Source of the DNA: SCRD01 sp046705285
GTDB taxonomy: Bacteria; Acidobacteriota; Terriglobia; UBA7540
Direction of reading: 5' to 3'
Assembly (NCBI GenBank): GCA_046705285.1
Contig: JBJKQK010000254.1
Span: 1 to 17,783 of the forward strand
Length of the DNA stretch: 17,783 nt
A model generated the notes under the pieces. The model worked only from the letters and a program-made list of their open reading frames with translations, was not told the DNA's origin and searched no databases. Positions within the stretch are counted from its first letter, which is position 1. Each line of letters begins with the position of its first letter. Below, in pieces: positions 1 through 7,454 of this stretch. Both the position numbers and the translations under genes were made by a program.

Positions 1-9
1 CCGTTCGAG

Positions 10-861
10 TCAGTAGTAGCCCTGGCCGATGAGGCGCTCGATGCGCTTCTTGATGGGCGGATGCGTGGAGAAGAGATTGGAAAACATTTCACGGCCGGTC
101 AGAGGCGCGCAGATATACAAGTGAGCAGTGGTGGGCGAAACCCGCATGGGCACGCGCTTGGACCACTCATCAATCTTCTTGAGCGCCCGGGCAAGTCCCT
201 GGGGATTGCCGGTGATTTTCGCTCCGGTGGCGTCCGCCTGGTATTCGCGCGAGCGCGAAATCGCAAGCTGAATCAGGATGGCGGCAAGTGGCGCCAGAAT
301 CATCATGGCCAGAGCCGAGAGCGCGCCGCCTTCGCGGTCACCCCCGCCGCCGCCAAAGCCGAACATCTCTCCCCAGAAAACCATCCGTCCGATGAAGGTG
401 ATGGCACCGGCAAGCGTGGCAACGATGGCGCTGGTCAGGATGTCACGGTTCCTCACATGCCCAAGCTCATGGGCGAGAACGCCCTCAATCTCTTCGTCGT
501 CGCAGATGTCGAGAATGCCGCGCGTGACGGCAACGGAGGCGTGGTTGGGATTGCGGCCCGTGGCAAAGGCGTTGGGCGAATCAGTGGGAATCATGTAAAT
601 CTTGGGCACCGGAACATTCGCCTTCTTGGCCAGCCGCTCGACGATCTCGTAAATGCGCGGTCCCTGCTCGCGCGAGATCGGCACGGCGCCGGACGTCTTA
701 AGGGCGATCTTGTCAGAAAAGAAATAGCTGCCGAAATTGAAGACCGCAGCGATCACCAGCGCAATGAGCATGCCGTTTTCCCCAGCCCACAATTGACCGA
801 TGACCAGAAGAAAACCGGTGAGAAGCGCCAGCAAAGCGGTTGTTTTGACGTTGTTCCACAT
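10..861 (-). CDS. htpX: Membrane zinc metalloprotease HtpX (M48 family)
   Basis: An inner-membrane, zinc-dependent endopeptidase that degrades misfolded membrane proteins during envelope or heat stress. The 283-residue protein has the usual HtpX length and layout: two N-terminal membrane segments (about residues 7-25 and 30-48), the zinc-binding HELGH motif at 131-135, two further hydrophobic stretches (about 142-163 and 180-201), and the third zinc ligand in SREYQAD (E206). A glycine-rich loop (168-178) lies between the last two membrane segments. The C-terminal STHPPIKKRIERL motif is typical of the family. The ATG is the only sensible start because the first membrane segment follows at once. 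It has no clear Shine-Dalgarno; a 7-bp inverted repeat sits where one would be. It lies 81 bases downstream of a rhodanese-like gene on the same strand and may be co-transcribed with it. Family assignment is secure. Confidence 0.95.
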   Translation of the reverse strand: MWNNVKTTALLALLTGFLLVIGQLWAGENGMLIALVIAAVFNFGSYFFSDKIALKTSGAVPISREQGPRIYEIVERLAKKANVPVPKIYMIPTDSPNAFATGRNPNHASVAVTRGILDICDDEEIEGVLAHELGHVRNRDILTSAIVATLAGAITFIGRMVFWGEMFGFGGGGGDREGGALSALAMMILAPLAAILIQLAISRSREYQADATGAKITGNPQGLARALKKIDEWSKRVPMRVSPTTAHLYICAPLTGREMFSNLFSTHPPIKKRIERLIGQGYY

Positions 862-865
862 AGTC

Positions 866-882
866 TTTTAAGGCACTTAAAA
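866..882 (-). promoter_or_regulatory. Perfect 7-bp inverted repeat abutting the htpX start
   Basis: Plus-strand TTTTAAG-GCA-CTTAAAA is a perfect inverted repeat with a 3-base centre, ending 4 bases before the htpX ATG. In the transcript it would be an A/U-rich hairpin over the ribosome-binding region; as DNA it could be an operator. No classical Shine-Dalgarno is present here. The repeat is seen directly; the function is a guess. Confidence 0.35.
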
Positions 883-942
883 CTCTGCCTTACCCCTCAA
901 TTCTTAGATGCTGAAAGTGTCCTCCCGGTTATGCGTATCAGC

Positions 943-1434
943 CTATTCTCCCGTACTTACAGGATAACCCTTTGCGGCCCAGTCGCGCCCAAAATTGTGG
1001 GGAATATAGAGGACCTTGACATTTGAGAAGCCCATTGTTTTCATCGCCTCAAAGGCGGGGCGAATGTTCGGGCACTCCTCCCACGGGCAGCATCCACAAT
1101 AAAGAACAATCGACCGGGTGTGCGGAACGTCCTGCACGCACTTTTTCAGCCTTGCGATGCCCTCGGAGCTCCTCGCCGGTCCACAATATTCTGAGCCCGG
1201 AATGTGGCCCTGTGCGTAAAGCATCTCGAAACCCACCTGCAGCAGGAGCGGTTTGTTACCAGATCCACGAAGTTCCGCGGCCAAAGCCGCCGGCTGGATG
1301 ACTTGTTTCTGGTTCCAGGGATTGGTGGCGGAAAAAGCACAAGCGCCGGCAATCAGGCAAATGGCCGCGACGGCGCCAATAACCAGACGTTGCTTGCGAA
1401 ATCGATCGTTGTGAGGAACAGGTATTGTGCTCAT
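943..1434 (-). CDS. Membrane-anchored or exported rhodanese-like protein
   Basis: A single rhodanese (sulfurtransferase-fold) domain carried on an N-terminal export signal. With the ATG at 1434 the product is 163 residues: a basic n-region (RFRKQR, 11-16), a hydrophobic core (17-31) and then either a lipoprotein-type cysteine (AGAC, C32) or signal peptidase I cleavage after ACA. The rhodanese features are QGHIPGSEY (75-83) and the active-site strand IVLYC followed by a cysteine-rich loop CGCCPWEEC (113-121), then GFSNVKVL and GYPV near the end. The loop differs from the usual CRxGx[RT], so substrate chemistry may not be thiosulfate transfer. The open frame extends 47 codons upstream to 1575, but that extension has no signal peptide-like start. 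The 1434 start is chosen because it places the signal at the N-terminus; its Shine-Dalgarno is weak. Its substrate is unknown. Confidence 0.78.
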   Translation of the reverse strand: MSTIPVPHNDRFRKQRLVIGAVAAICLIAGACAFSATNPWNQKQVIQPAALAAELRGSGNKPLLLQVGFEMLYAQGHIPGSEYCGPARSSEGIARLKKCVQDVPHTRSIVLYCGCCPWEECPNIRPAFEAMKTMGFSNVKVLYIPHNFGRDWAAKGYPVSTGE

Positions 1435-1519
1435 AAGTTGAATAGTAACACGCGCCGACGCCTGCGGGTAGCTCCGCCCTGCCGATGGGGAAGGCATGAC
1501 ATGGCTGGCGACACCGGAA

Positions 1520-1528
1520 TGATATAAT
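1520..1528 (+). promoter_or_regulatory. Extended -10 promoter element upstream of the FmdE-like gene
   Basis: The sequence TGATATAAT matches the extended -10 consensus TGnTATAAT exactly. No good -35 lies at 16-18 bases (ATGACA at 1496-1501 is 21 bases away), but extended -10 promoters often do without one. Transcription would start near 1535 and leave a leader of about 160 bases before the ATG at 1698, containing repeats and competing hairpins. Confidence 0.45.
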
Positions 1529-1556
1529 TTCCTGGGGAGAGCGGCGGTGAGGCGCC

Positions 1557-1586
1557 GGAGAATTCGAGGGTGCATAAGGAGAATTC
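1557..1586 (+). repeat. Direct repeat GGAGAATTC spaced two helical turns
   Basis: GGAGAATTC occurs at 1557-1565 and again at 1578-1586, start to start 21 bases, in the proposed leader of the FmdE-like gene. Sites on one face of the helix can bind a dimeric regulator, but chance is possible for nine bases. Confidence 0.35.
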
Positions 1587-1607
1587 AGTTGTTTCAGCCG
1601 GCCGGAG

Positions 1608-1637
1608 GGCGCCGCGAGCGCCTGAAGTAGCAGGCGC
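1608..1637 (+). promoter_or_regulatory. Two mutually exclusive hairpins in the FmdE-gene leader
   Basis: GGCGC (1608-1612) can pair with GCGCC (1618-1622). The same GCGCC also begins GCGCCTG (1618-1624), which can pair with CAGGCGC (1631-1637). The two stems cannot form together, an arrangement reminiscent of attenuators or riboswitch expression platforms. No U-run follows, so it is not a standard terminator. Function is speculative. Confidence 0.3.
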
Positions 1638-1697
1638 AGGTGCTTTGCCCAAAGATTCATCCACATCCCCAAAGGGCGGTTCAGTTATTGCAGGGAC

Positions 1698-2285
1698 ATG
1701 AAGTCACTTGAAGAATATCTCACCCTGGCAGCCCAAAGCCACGGCCACATGTGCCCGGGCCAGGTGCTGGGAGTGCGAATGGCGATGCTGGGGCTCGGCA
1801 GGCTGGGAATCGACGATCCGGTCAGGCATGTCAAACGGCTCCTCACGTTTGTTGAAATCGACCGCTGCGCGGCGGACGCCGTCAGCCTGGTGACAGGATG
1901 CCGGCTGGGGAAGCGCTCGCTCAAGTATCTCGACTACGGAAAAGTCGCAGCAACTTTTGTCGATCTCCAGACCCGGCAGGCGGTCCGCGTTGTGGCGCGC
2001 GACGATGCGCGGCAAAAAGCCGGGGCCATGTTCGGCAATCTCCGAGATCCGTACAGGCAGCAGCTTGAAGCCTACAAGGTGATGGAAGATGACGAGCTTT
2101 TCACGGTGCAGCGGGTTCGCGTGAAGGTTCGGCCTGAAGATTTGCCCGGGCGTCCGCTTTCGCGCGTCACCTGCGGCAAGTGCGGCGAAGGCGTCAACGA
2201 CGGCCGCGAGCGAGTCGTGGATGGTCGCATCCTTTGCCGGAATTGCGCGGGCGAGAGTTATTACGAGGTCGTTGACGGCCAATAG
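1698..2285 (+). CDS. FmdE-family protein with C-terminal zinc ribbon
   Basis: Related to subunit E of archaeal formylmethanofuran dehydrogenase, a family also found widely in bacteria without that enzyme and whose role there is unclear. The 195-residue protein has an N-terminal FmdE domain (about 1-140) with the signature HGHMCPGQVLGVR (15-27), giving H15, H17 and C19 as likely metal ligands, plus conserved C57 and TGCRLGKR (C68). A short zinc ribbon follows: CGKC (159-162) and CRNC (180-183). No formylmethanofuran dehydrogenase, tungsten/molybdenum cofactor or formate dehydrogenase gene is visible nearby, so methanogen-type function is not supported. The ATG is preceded by AGGGAC and fits the start of the conserved domain. 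The next gene begins 41 bases downstream on the same strand, possibly in one transcript. Confidence 0.85.
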   Translation: MKSLEEYLTLAAQSHGHMCPGQVLGVRMAMLGLGRLGIDDPVRHVKRLLTFVEIDRCAADAVSLVTGCRLGKRSLKYLDYGKVAATFVDLQTRQAVRVVARDDARQKAGAMFGNLRDPYRQQLEAYKVMEDDELFTVQRVRVKVRPEDLPGRPLSRVTCGKCGEGVNDGRERVVDGRILCRNCAGESYYEVVDGQ

Positions 2286-2326
2286 GGCTTTTGCCGGGGC
2301 GCCGGTTGCGATCCGCACAAGAAGAC

Positions 2327-3766
2327 ATGCCTGAATTTCCACAATTCATCCTGCCTCACCGCCAGGGCGACATTCACCCGATTTTCCTCAAACAGCGGCG
2401 CTACTGGCCTGTGGCAACGCTGACCCTCATCGCCCTGTGCGTTATCGTTTTCCTGCTGGAGAACGCGGCCGGCGGCTCCAAGAGCACCACGGTTCTGCTG
2501 AATTTTGGCGCATCCTACGAACCTTACCTTCAGCGCGGAGAATACTGGCGGCTGGTGATGCCGATGTTTCTCCACATCGGCTGGTTTCACCTGGCCGTCA
2601 ATATGTACGCGCTTTACCTGCTGGGCCCCATTCTCGAACGCATTTACGGTTACGCGCGCTTTTCGCTGATCTATGTTGGCTCGGGCATCACCGGCTCGTG
2701 GCTTTCGATGGCCATGTCGCACAACATTGCGGCCGGCGCTTCGGGAGCAATCTTCGGCGTGGCCGGCACCATGCTGGTAACCGGACACTTCTACCCCGAC
2801 GTGGTTCCGCGCCGATGGCGATTGGTGTTCGGCAAAGGCATGGTGCTGCTGATCATTCTGAACTTCGCGATCGGGCTGAGCATGCCGCACCTGATTGACA
2901 ACTGGGGACACACGGGAGGACTGGCGGGCGGCATCCTGCTGGGACTGCTGATTCCCCCGCCCCAGAGTTACAGGTCGTACTGGTGGACGCTCTCGAAGAT
3001 TCCCCGCAAGGCAGTCATCATGCCTGCCGCCATAGTGGCCCTGGCCATGTTTGCCACGGCAGATCATTATCAAGCCGCAAAGAACGTCACGCGCCTGATT
3101 GCCGAAGGGCGCCGCTACTGGTCACAGCAGCAGGATGGCCGGGCGGTCGAACGGTTCCAGCAGGCGGCGCGAGAATATCCGAAAGATGAACGCCCTTATG
3201 AAGAACTGGCAGCAGTCTACCTGAGCCAGAATCATGTTGGAAAAGCCATCCGCGAATACAACGAGGCCCTGCGGCTGAGCCCCGGGTCGCCCATGGCGCA
3301 ACTGGGACTGGCAGTCGCGTATGACCGGGATGGACAGCCAGGCAAGGCTCGGAAACTGCTGGAGGATATCGTCGGCAGGAACCCCCAAACGCCTGACGCT
3401 CAGGAAGCCCTGGCCGATCTCTGCGCCCAGCAAAGGCTGTATGCCGAGGCCATCAAGCATTACCAGCAGGCGATCCACCTGGAACCCGGCTTTGCCGAAG
3501 CGCGCAACAACCTGGCCTGGCTGCTGGCAACCGCTGACGATCCAAAATTCCGCAAGCCGGCCGAAGCACTCAAACTGGCGCAAAAGGCCGTGGAATTGAG
3601 CCATTGGAAAGAAGCGACCTTCATTGATACGCTCGCGGAGGCGTACTACGCAAACGGCCAGTACCGGCAGGCCGTCGCAACCCAGAAGAAAGCCCTGGCG
3701 CTCGACCCCGGCAATAAGGAAATGCAGGAGCACATGGCCAAGTACCAAAAGGCCGCGGGCGCATAA
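2327..3766 (+). CDS. Rhomboid intramembrane serine protease fused to TPR repeats
   Basis: A membrane serine protease cutting substrates within or near the lipid bilayer, with a soluble tail for protein binding. Counting from the ATG at 2327 (479 residues), the rhomboid core spans about 25-245 with a hydrophobic helix at 28-46. HIGWFHLAVN (83-92) carries the conserved His and Asn, GASGAIFG holds catalytic Ser139, and NWGHTGG holds catalytic His195. A last hydrophobic helix (229-243) leads to about five TPR-like units from 253 to 475 (for example AIREYNEALRLSPG and AIKHYQQAIHLEPG). An in-frame TTG at 2291 would add 12 residues; the ATG is preferred because AAGAAG precedes it and the added residues look non-conserved. 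The serine and histidine dyad is complete, so the enzyme should be active. Substrate unknown. Confidence 0.9.
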   Translation: MPEFPQFILPHRQGDIHPIFLKQRRYWPVATLTLIALCVIVFLLENAAGGSKSTTVLLNFGASYEPYLQRGEYWRLVMPMFLHIGWFHLAVNMYALYLLGPILERIYGYARFSLIYVGSGITGSWLSMAMSHNIAAGASGAIFGVAGTMLVTGHFYPDVVPRRWRLVFGKGMVLLIILNFAIGLSMPHLIDNWGHTGGLAGGILLGLLIPPPQSYRSYWWTLSKIPRKAVIMPAAIVALAMFATADHYQAAKNVTRLIAEGRRYWSQQQDGRAVERFQQAAREYPKDERPYEELAAVYLSQNHVGKAIREYNEALRLSPGSPMAQLGLAVAYDRDGQPGKARKLLEDIVGRNPQTPDAQEALADLCAQQRLYAEAIKHYQQAIHLEPGFAEARNNLAWLLATADDPKFRKPAEALKLAQKAVELSHWKEATFIDTLAEAYYANGQYRQAVATQKKALALDPGNKEMQEHMAKYQKAAGA

Positions 3767-3800
3767 GTTTTAGAAGCGGGAAGCCTTTCGTTTCCACACC

Positions 3801-5294
3801 ATGTCGCAGCGAGTCACAGCACTGCAGCCACGGCAGATTCTTCTGACCGGCGCCACGGGCTACATTGGCGGGCGACTGCTGAAAGCGCTTGAGGAAAGGA
3901 ACTATCCCGTACGCTGCCTGGCCCGCCGGCCGGATTTCCTTCGCGCGCGGGTGGGTGCAGGCACCGACGTTGTCCAAGGAGACGTACTGGATGAGGGCAG
4001 CCTTGCTTCCGCCATGTCCGGTATCCAGGCCGCCTACTACCTGATCCACTCCATGGGTTCGACCGGTTCGTTTGAAGAACAGGACCGGACTGCGGCATCC
4101 AACTTTGGGCAGGCGGCACGCCAGGCAGAAATCGGGCGGATTATCTATCTGGGCGGGCTGGGCGATGCCAGCAAGGTTCTTTCCGAGCACCTGCGAAGCC
4201 GGCAGGAAGTCGGCGAAATCCTGCGCCAATCCGGCGTGCCCGTCATCGAGTTCCGCGCGTCCGTTGTGATCGGTTCGGGCAGCGTGTCGTTTGAAATGGT
4301 TCGAGCGCTGGTGGACCGCCTGCCCATCATGACCTGCCCGCGGTGGGTTGCAACTCCCACGCAGCCGATCGCAATCGAGGATGTCATCGAGTATCTGGTG
4401 CAAGCGGCCGAACTCCCGCTGGAACGGGGTAACGAGATTTTCGAAATCGGCGGCGCGGATGTCGTTTCCTACGGCGACCTGATGCAAACCTATGCCCGTG
4501 AACGCGGGCTGCGGCGGTGGCTGGTGCCCGTGCCTGTTCTTACGCCCTGGCTTTCCAGCCTTTGGCTGGGACTGGTGACGCCGGTATACGCGCGCGTGGG
4601 TCGTAAGCTGATTGAGGGAGTTCGCAACCCAACGGTGGTCCGTGATGACCGCGCCCTAAAAACATTCAACATCAAGCCACGCGGCGTGCGGGAAGCCGTG
4701 GCACGCGCGCTAGCCAACGAAGAACATGAACTTGCCGAAACACGATGGTCGGACGCCATCTCTTCCGCCGGAGCCCGCAAGTCCTGGGCAGGCACCCGCC
4801 TGGGCAGCCGGATTGTCGATCAGCAGACGGCGGTAACAAAATTGAACCCGACCGAAGCATTTGCTCCCATCCGCCGGATTGGCGGACAAAATGGATGGTA
4901 CTTTGCCAACTTTCTCTGGCGAATTCGGGGGTTCATCGACCTGCTGGCCAGTGGAGTGGGGCTCCGTCGAGGCCGGCGCCACCCGGAACATCCGGCGGTT
5001 GGAGACCCGCTGGACTTCTGGCGGGTGGAGGCTTACGAACCGGACCGGCGGCTCCGCCTGCTGGCCGAAATGAAAGTTCCCGGGCGCGCGTGGCTGGAAT
5101 TTGAAGTAGAGCCCACGGCTGATGGTTCGGTCGTTCGGCAAACCGCGATCTTTGAGCCAGCGGGGCTCGCCGGGCTAGCCTACTGGTATCTGCTCTACCC
5201 CGCCCATGCCTGGATTTTTCGCGGCATGCTTCGGGAGATTGTGAAGAAGGCGGAACTTGGCAAGACTTGCGAGGATATGCATGGACCCTCTTGA
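3801..5294 (+). CDS. NAD(P)-binding SDR-type protein with C-terminal DUF2867
   Basis: An extended/atypical short-chain dehydrogenase (NmrA or YbjT-like) joined to a DUF2867 domain; reaction unknown. The 497-residue protein opens with the dinucleotide-binding motif TGATGYIGG (16-24), followed by an Asp-containing strand VVQGDVLD (57-64) and IIYLGGLG (114-121). The C-terminal part (about 340-490) contains GGQNGWYFANFLWRIRGFID and DPLDFWRVEAYEPDRRLRLL, typical of DUF2867, a START-like lipid/ligand-binding fold. E. coli YbjT has the same architecture and similar length. No strong Shine-Dalgarno precedes the ATG, 34 bases after the rhomboid gene. Its last 14 bases overlap the photolyase start, so the two are probably translated from one message. 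The overlap suggests the pair has a shared physiological setting, but no direct link to DNA repair is shown. Confidence 0.87.
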   Translation: MSQRVTALQPRQILLTGATGYIGGRLLKALEERNYPVRCLARRPDFLRARVGAGTDVVQGDVLDEGSLASAMSGIQAAYYLIHSMGSTGSFEEQDRTAASNFGQAARQAEIGRIIYLGGLGDASKVLSEHLRSRQEVGEILRQSGVPVIEFRASVVIGSGSVSFEMVRALVDRLPIMTCPRWVATPTQPIAIEDVIEYLVQAAELPLERGNEIFEIGGADVVSYGDLMQTYARERGLRRWLVPVPVLTPWLSSLWLGLVTPVYARVGRKLIEGVRNPTVVRDDRALKTFNIKPRGVREAVARALANEEHELAETRWSDAISSAGARKSWAGTRLGSRIVDQQTAVTKLNPTEAFAPIRRIGGQNGWYFANFLWRIRGFIDLLASGVGLRRGRRHPEHPAVGDPLDFWRVEAYEPDRRLRLLAEMKVPGRAWLEFEVEPTADGSVVRQTAIFEPAGLAGLAYWYLLYPAHAWIFRGMLREIVKKAELGKTCEDMHGPS

Positions 5295-6660
5295 AAAACT
5301 CGTCCAGGATGCACGCGTGACCGTACGGCGCGGCGGTCCGGTGAACACGGAAGGCCGGGCGGTGGTTTACTGGATGCAGCGGGCGCAACGAGCGCTGGAT
5401 AATCCGGCGATCGAAACGGCCATCCGGACTGCAAATCTCCTGAAGAAGCCGGTGGTGGTTTTTGTGAGTATCGTTCGCGATTATCCCAACGCCAACCTGC
5501 GCTCTTACACGTTATTCGCTGAAGGAATTCGGGCGGTGGCTGCCGGGCTGGAGCGCCGCGGCATTGGTTTTGTCGTGCGCGTCTGGCCGGAGAATGACCT
5601 GGTCAGGTTCTGCGAAGAAGTCTCCGCATGTCTTGTGATCGGCGACGAGAACCACACGCGAGAGCCCGAGCAGTGGCGGCTAAGCATCAGCAAGGGGCTG
5701 CGCGTGCCCTTCTGGACCGTGGATGCAGACGTGATCGTTCCGAGCAAGCTGCTGCTTAAGGAACAGTACGGCGCGCGAACGATCCGGCCCAGAATTAATG
5801 CGTTGCTCGACGAATTTCTTGTGCCGGTTGGGCATTCGAAGCCTCGCGTGCCCTGGAAGCCAATCAAAGGAATTGCATCACTGTCTCCCGACGTGGACTT
5901 GCTGCGAAATCTTCCCATCGACCGGTCAGTTGGGCCCGTCGCAACGGTACAGGGTGGAACAGTTGCGGGTCTGACAACGCTGAAACGTTTTCTGCGCGAG
6001 CGATTGGCGGGCTATGCCGAAGGGCGCAATTGTCCGGAGCAGGACTATACCAGCGGACTTTCACCCTATCTCCATTTCGGGCACCTGGGACCGCATACGG
6101 TAGCCCTGGCCGTGAAAGAAGCCTACGCTCCCATCGAAGACCGTGACGCATTCCTCGAACAACTGATTGTCCGGCGAGAATTGGCCGTCAATTTCTGCCG
6201 CTACAATCCTCATTACGACAGCTTGAAGTGCGCCGAGCCCTGGGCACTTCGGACGCTCAAGGAGCACGCCCGCGACGAACGAGAATATCTCTATTCCGAA
6301 CGGCAGCTCGAAAACGCGGAGACGCACGATCCGTTGTGGAACGCGGCGCAAAAGCAGATGGTGGTAACCGGCTGGATGCACGGGTACCTGCGCATGTACT
6401 GGGCGAAGAAAATTCTTGAGTGGACACGCTCCCCGGAAGAGGCGTTCGCCATTGCGGTCCGGTTGAATGACCGCTACGAACTCGACGGGCGCGATCCGAA
6501 CGGCTATGCGGGCATTGCCTGGGCGATTGCCGGCAAACACGACCGGGCGTGGGGACCGGAACGTCCCATCTACGGGAAGATCCGCTACATGTCCTACCAA
6601 AGCACCTCGCGCAAATTCGAAAGCAGGGCCTACATCGCAAGAGTCAAAGCGCTGGAGTAG
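5281..6660 (+). CDS. phr: Class II CPD photolyase (deoxyribodipyrimidine photo-lyase)
   Basis: Repairs UV-induced cyclobutane pyrimidine dimers using a reduced FAD cofactor and blue/near-UV light. The 459-residue protein matches class II photolyases from end to end. It starts in the antenna-binding Rossmann domain with YWMQRAQRALDNPA (30-43). The FAD-binding C-terminal domain includes TSGLSPYLHFGHL (257-269), WNAAQKQM (353-360) and LDGRDPNGYAGIAWAIAGKH (401-420), then RAWGPERPIYGKIRYMS (422-438). The ATG at 5281 has GAGG 8 bases upstream; an in-frame TTG at 5257 is less likely. It overlaps the DUF2867 gene by 14 bases, which implies translational coupling. All motifs are intact, so it is predicted functional. 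A decayed copy of its last 48 codons lies 0.8 kb downstream. Confidence 0.96.
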   Translation: MDPLEKLVQDARVTVRRGGPVNTEGRAVVYWMQRAQRALDNPAIETAIRTANLLKKPVVVFVSIVRDYPNANLRSYTLFAEGIRAVAAGLERRGIGFVVRVWPENDLVRFCEEVSACLVIGDENHTREPEQWRLSISKGLRVPFWTVDADVIVPSKLLLKEQYGARTIRPRINALLDEFLVPVGHSKPRVPWKPIKGIASLSPDVDLLRNLPIDRSVGPVATVQGGTVAGLTTLKRFLRERLAGYAEGRNCPEQDYTSGLSPYLHFGHLGPHTVALAVKEAYAPIEDRDAFLEQLIVRRELAVNFCRYNPHYDSLKCAEPWALRTLKEHARDEREYLYSERQLENAETHDPLWNAAQKQMVVTGWMHGYLRMYWAKKILEWTRSPEEAFAIAVRLNDRYELDGRDPNGYAGIAWAIAGKHDRAWGPERPIYGKIRYMSYQSTSRKFESRAYIARVKALE

Positions 6661-6742
6661 CAGCCGGCAGGATCGCTTCCCCGCACACACAAGCCCGCAT
6701 GCCACCGACAGCTTCTCAGGAAAAAAGAAATCCTTCTGAAGG

Positions 6743-6770
6743 TTCAATTGAAGCCGCGTGGGTGTATACT
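6743..6770 (+). promoter_or_regulatory. Candidate promoter of the low-G+C small gene
   Basis: TATACT (6765-6770) is five of six to the -10 consensus, with TTCAAT (6743-6748, three of six) 16 bases upstream. The start point would be near 6777, about 95 bases ahead of the ATG at 6872. Confidence 0.35.
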
Positions 6771-6871
6771 GTCAGCCATAAGCGGGCCAAGGAACTAATT
6801 CCGAATCATATGCCTTGTCTGTGAAAAGGAAGGGCGCAGTGCACGAGTGTGCGGAAAAGGAGGAAGTTTCT

Positions 6872-7372
6872 ATGGCTGACAAAATAGAGAAGATTCCTGA
6901 GAAAACAAGATGGGAAATGGCAACCAAGGGATTGACCGGCGCGTTCATCGCAATTTCCAATGCCCTGAAGGAAGCTGCAGGACAGAAGAAATTCGAGGAG
7001 TTCAACGGATCGTTCTGGTATGAAGCGGGAAAAGGTGCGAAGCAATTTGCCGATTCCCTCGGATTGGCCAGTGAGACCCCATCGGATGTTGAAGGGGTTA
7101 CACATCTCATGGCTCAAGCATCGATGGGGCCGGAATTTGTATTTGAAGTGGTTGAAGCTACCAAAGACCGGTGTGTGGGAAAGACCACTCAGTGTCCATG
7201 GCACAAGAGGTGGAAGGAACAAGGCATCGACTTTGACACTTGTGGAGTAGGGCACCAAAGATGGGGCGAGGGAGCCATCGAAAGCCTAAACCCGAATTTT
7301 ACTTTCAAACTCACCAAAAACATGGTCCGTGGCGACTCGCATTGCGAGTGGGTCATAGAACGGAAGAAATAA
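6872..7372 (+). CDS. Small cysteine-containing protein, possibly like ATC hydrolase/DUF6125
   Basis: A 166-residue soluble protein with no signal or membrane segment, starting at an ATG preceded by a perfect AAGGAGG at 9 bases; upstream TTG at 6815 is not needed. The N-terminal half is mostly helical. The C-terminal half has CPWHKRWKEQG (around 124-134), a second Cys in DTCGVGHQRWGEG, an Asn-Pro, and a final GDSHCEWVIE. Such Cys/Trp and GDxxC endings recall L-2-amino-thiazoline-4-carboxylate hydrolase-like and DUF6125 proteins. That resemblance is weak and from memory, so the function is left open. G+C is about 49% in four hand-counted lines (118 of 240 bases), against 55-60% in neighbours. 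It sits between the intact photolyase and its 3' remnant, suggesting it came in by transfer. It appears to be a single-gene unit with its own promoter. Confidence 0.7.
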   Translation: MADKIEKIPEKTRWEMATKGLTGAFIAISNALKEAAGQKKFEEFNGSFWYEAGKGAKQFADSLGLASETPSDVEGVTHLMAQASMGPEFVFEVVEATKDRCVGKTTQCPWHKRWKEQGIDFDTCGVGHQRWGEGAIESLNPNFTFKLTKNMVRGDSHCEWVIERKK

Positions 7373-7454
7373 AAACAAAATAGAGCGATAACGCTGTCGC
7401 GCAGTTCCATGGCGTTCAACACCGGACGATGGGGGCGTGGTGCATTCCAAGCGC

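Noticed and set aside
61..1026. Long plus-strand open frame of 321 codons opposite htpX
   Set aside because: Antisense to a complete, motif-bearing HtpX gene; its translation has no recognisable domain.
1588..1629. Short leader peptide (TTG start after AAGGAG, 13 codons) before the FmdE gene
   Set aside because: Too short and TTG-initiated; no regulatory residue pattern such as repeated His, Trp or Leu codons.
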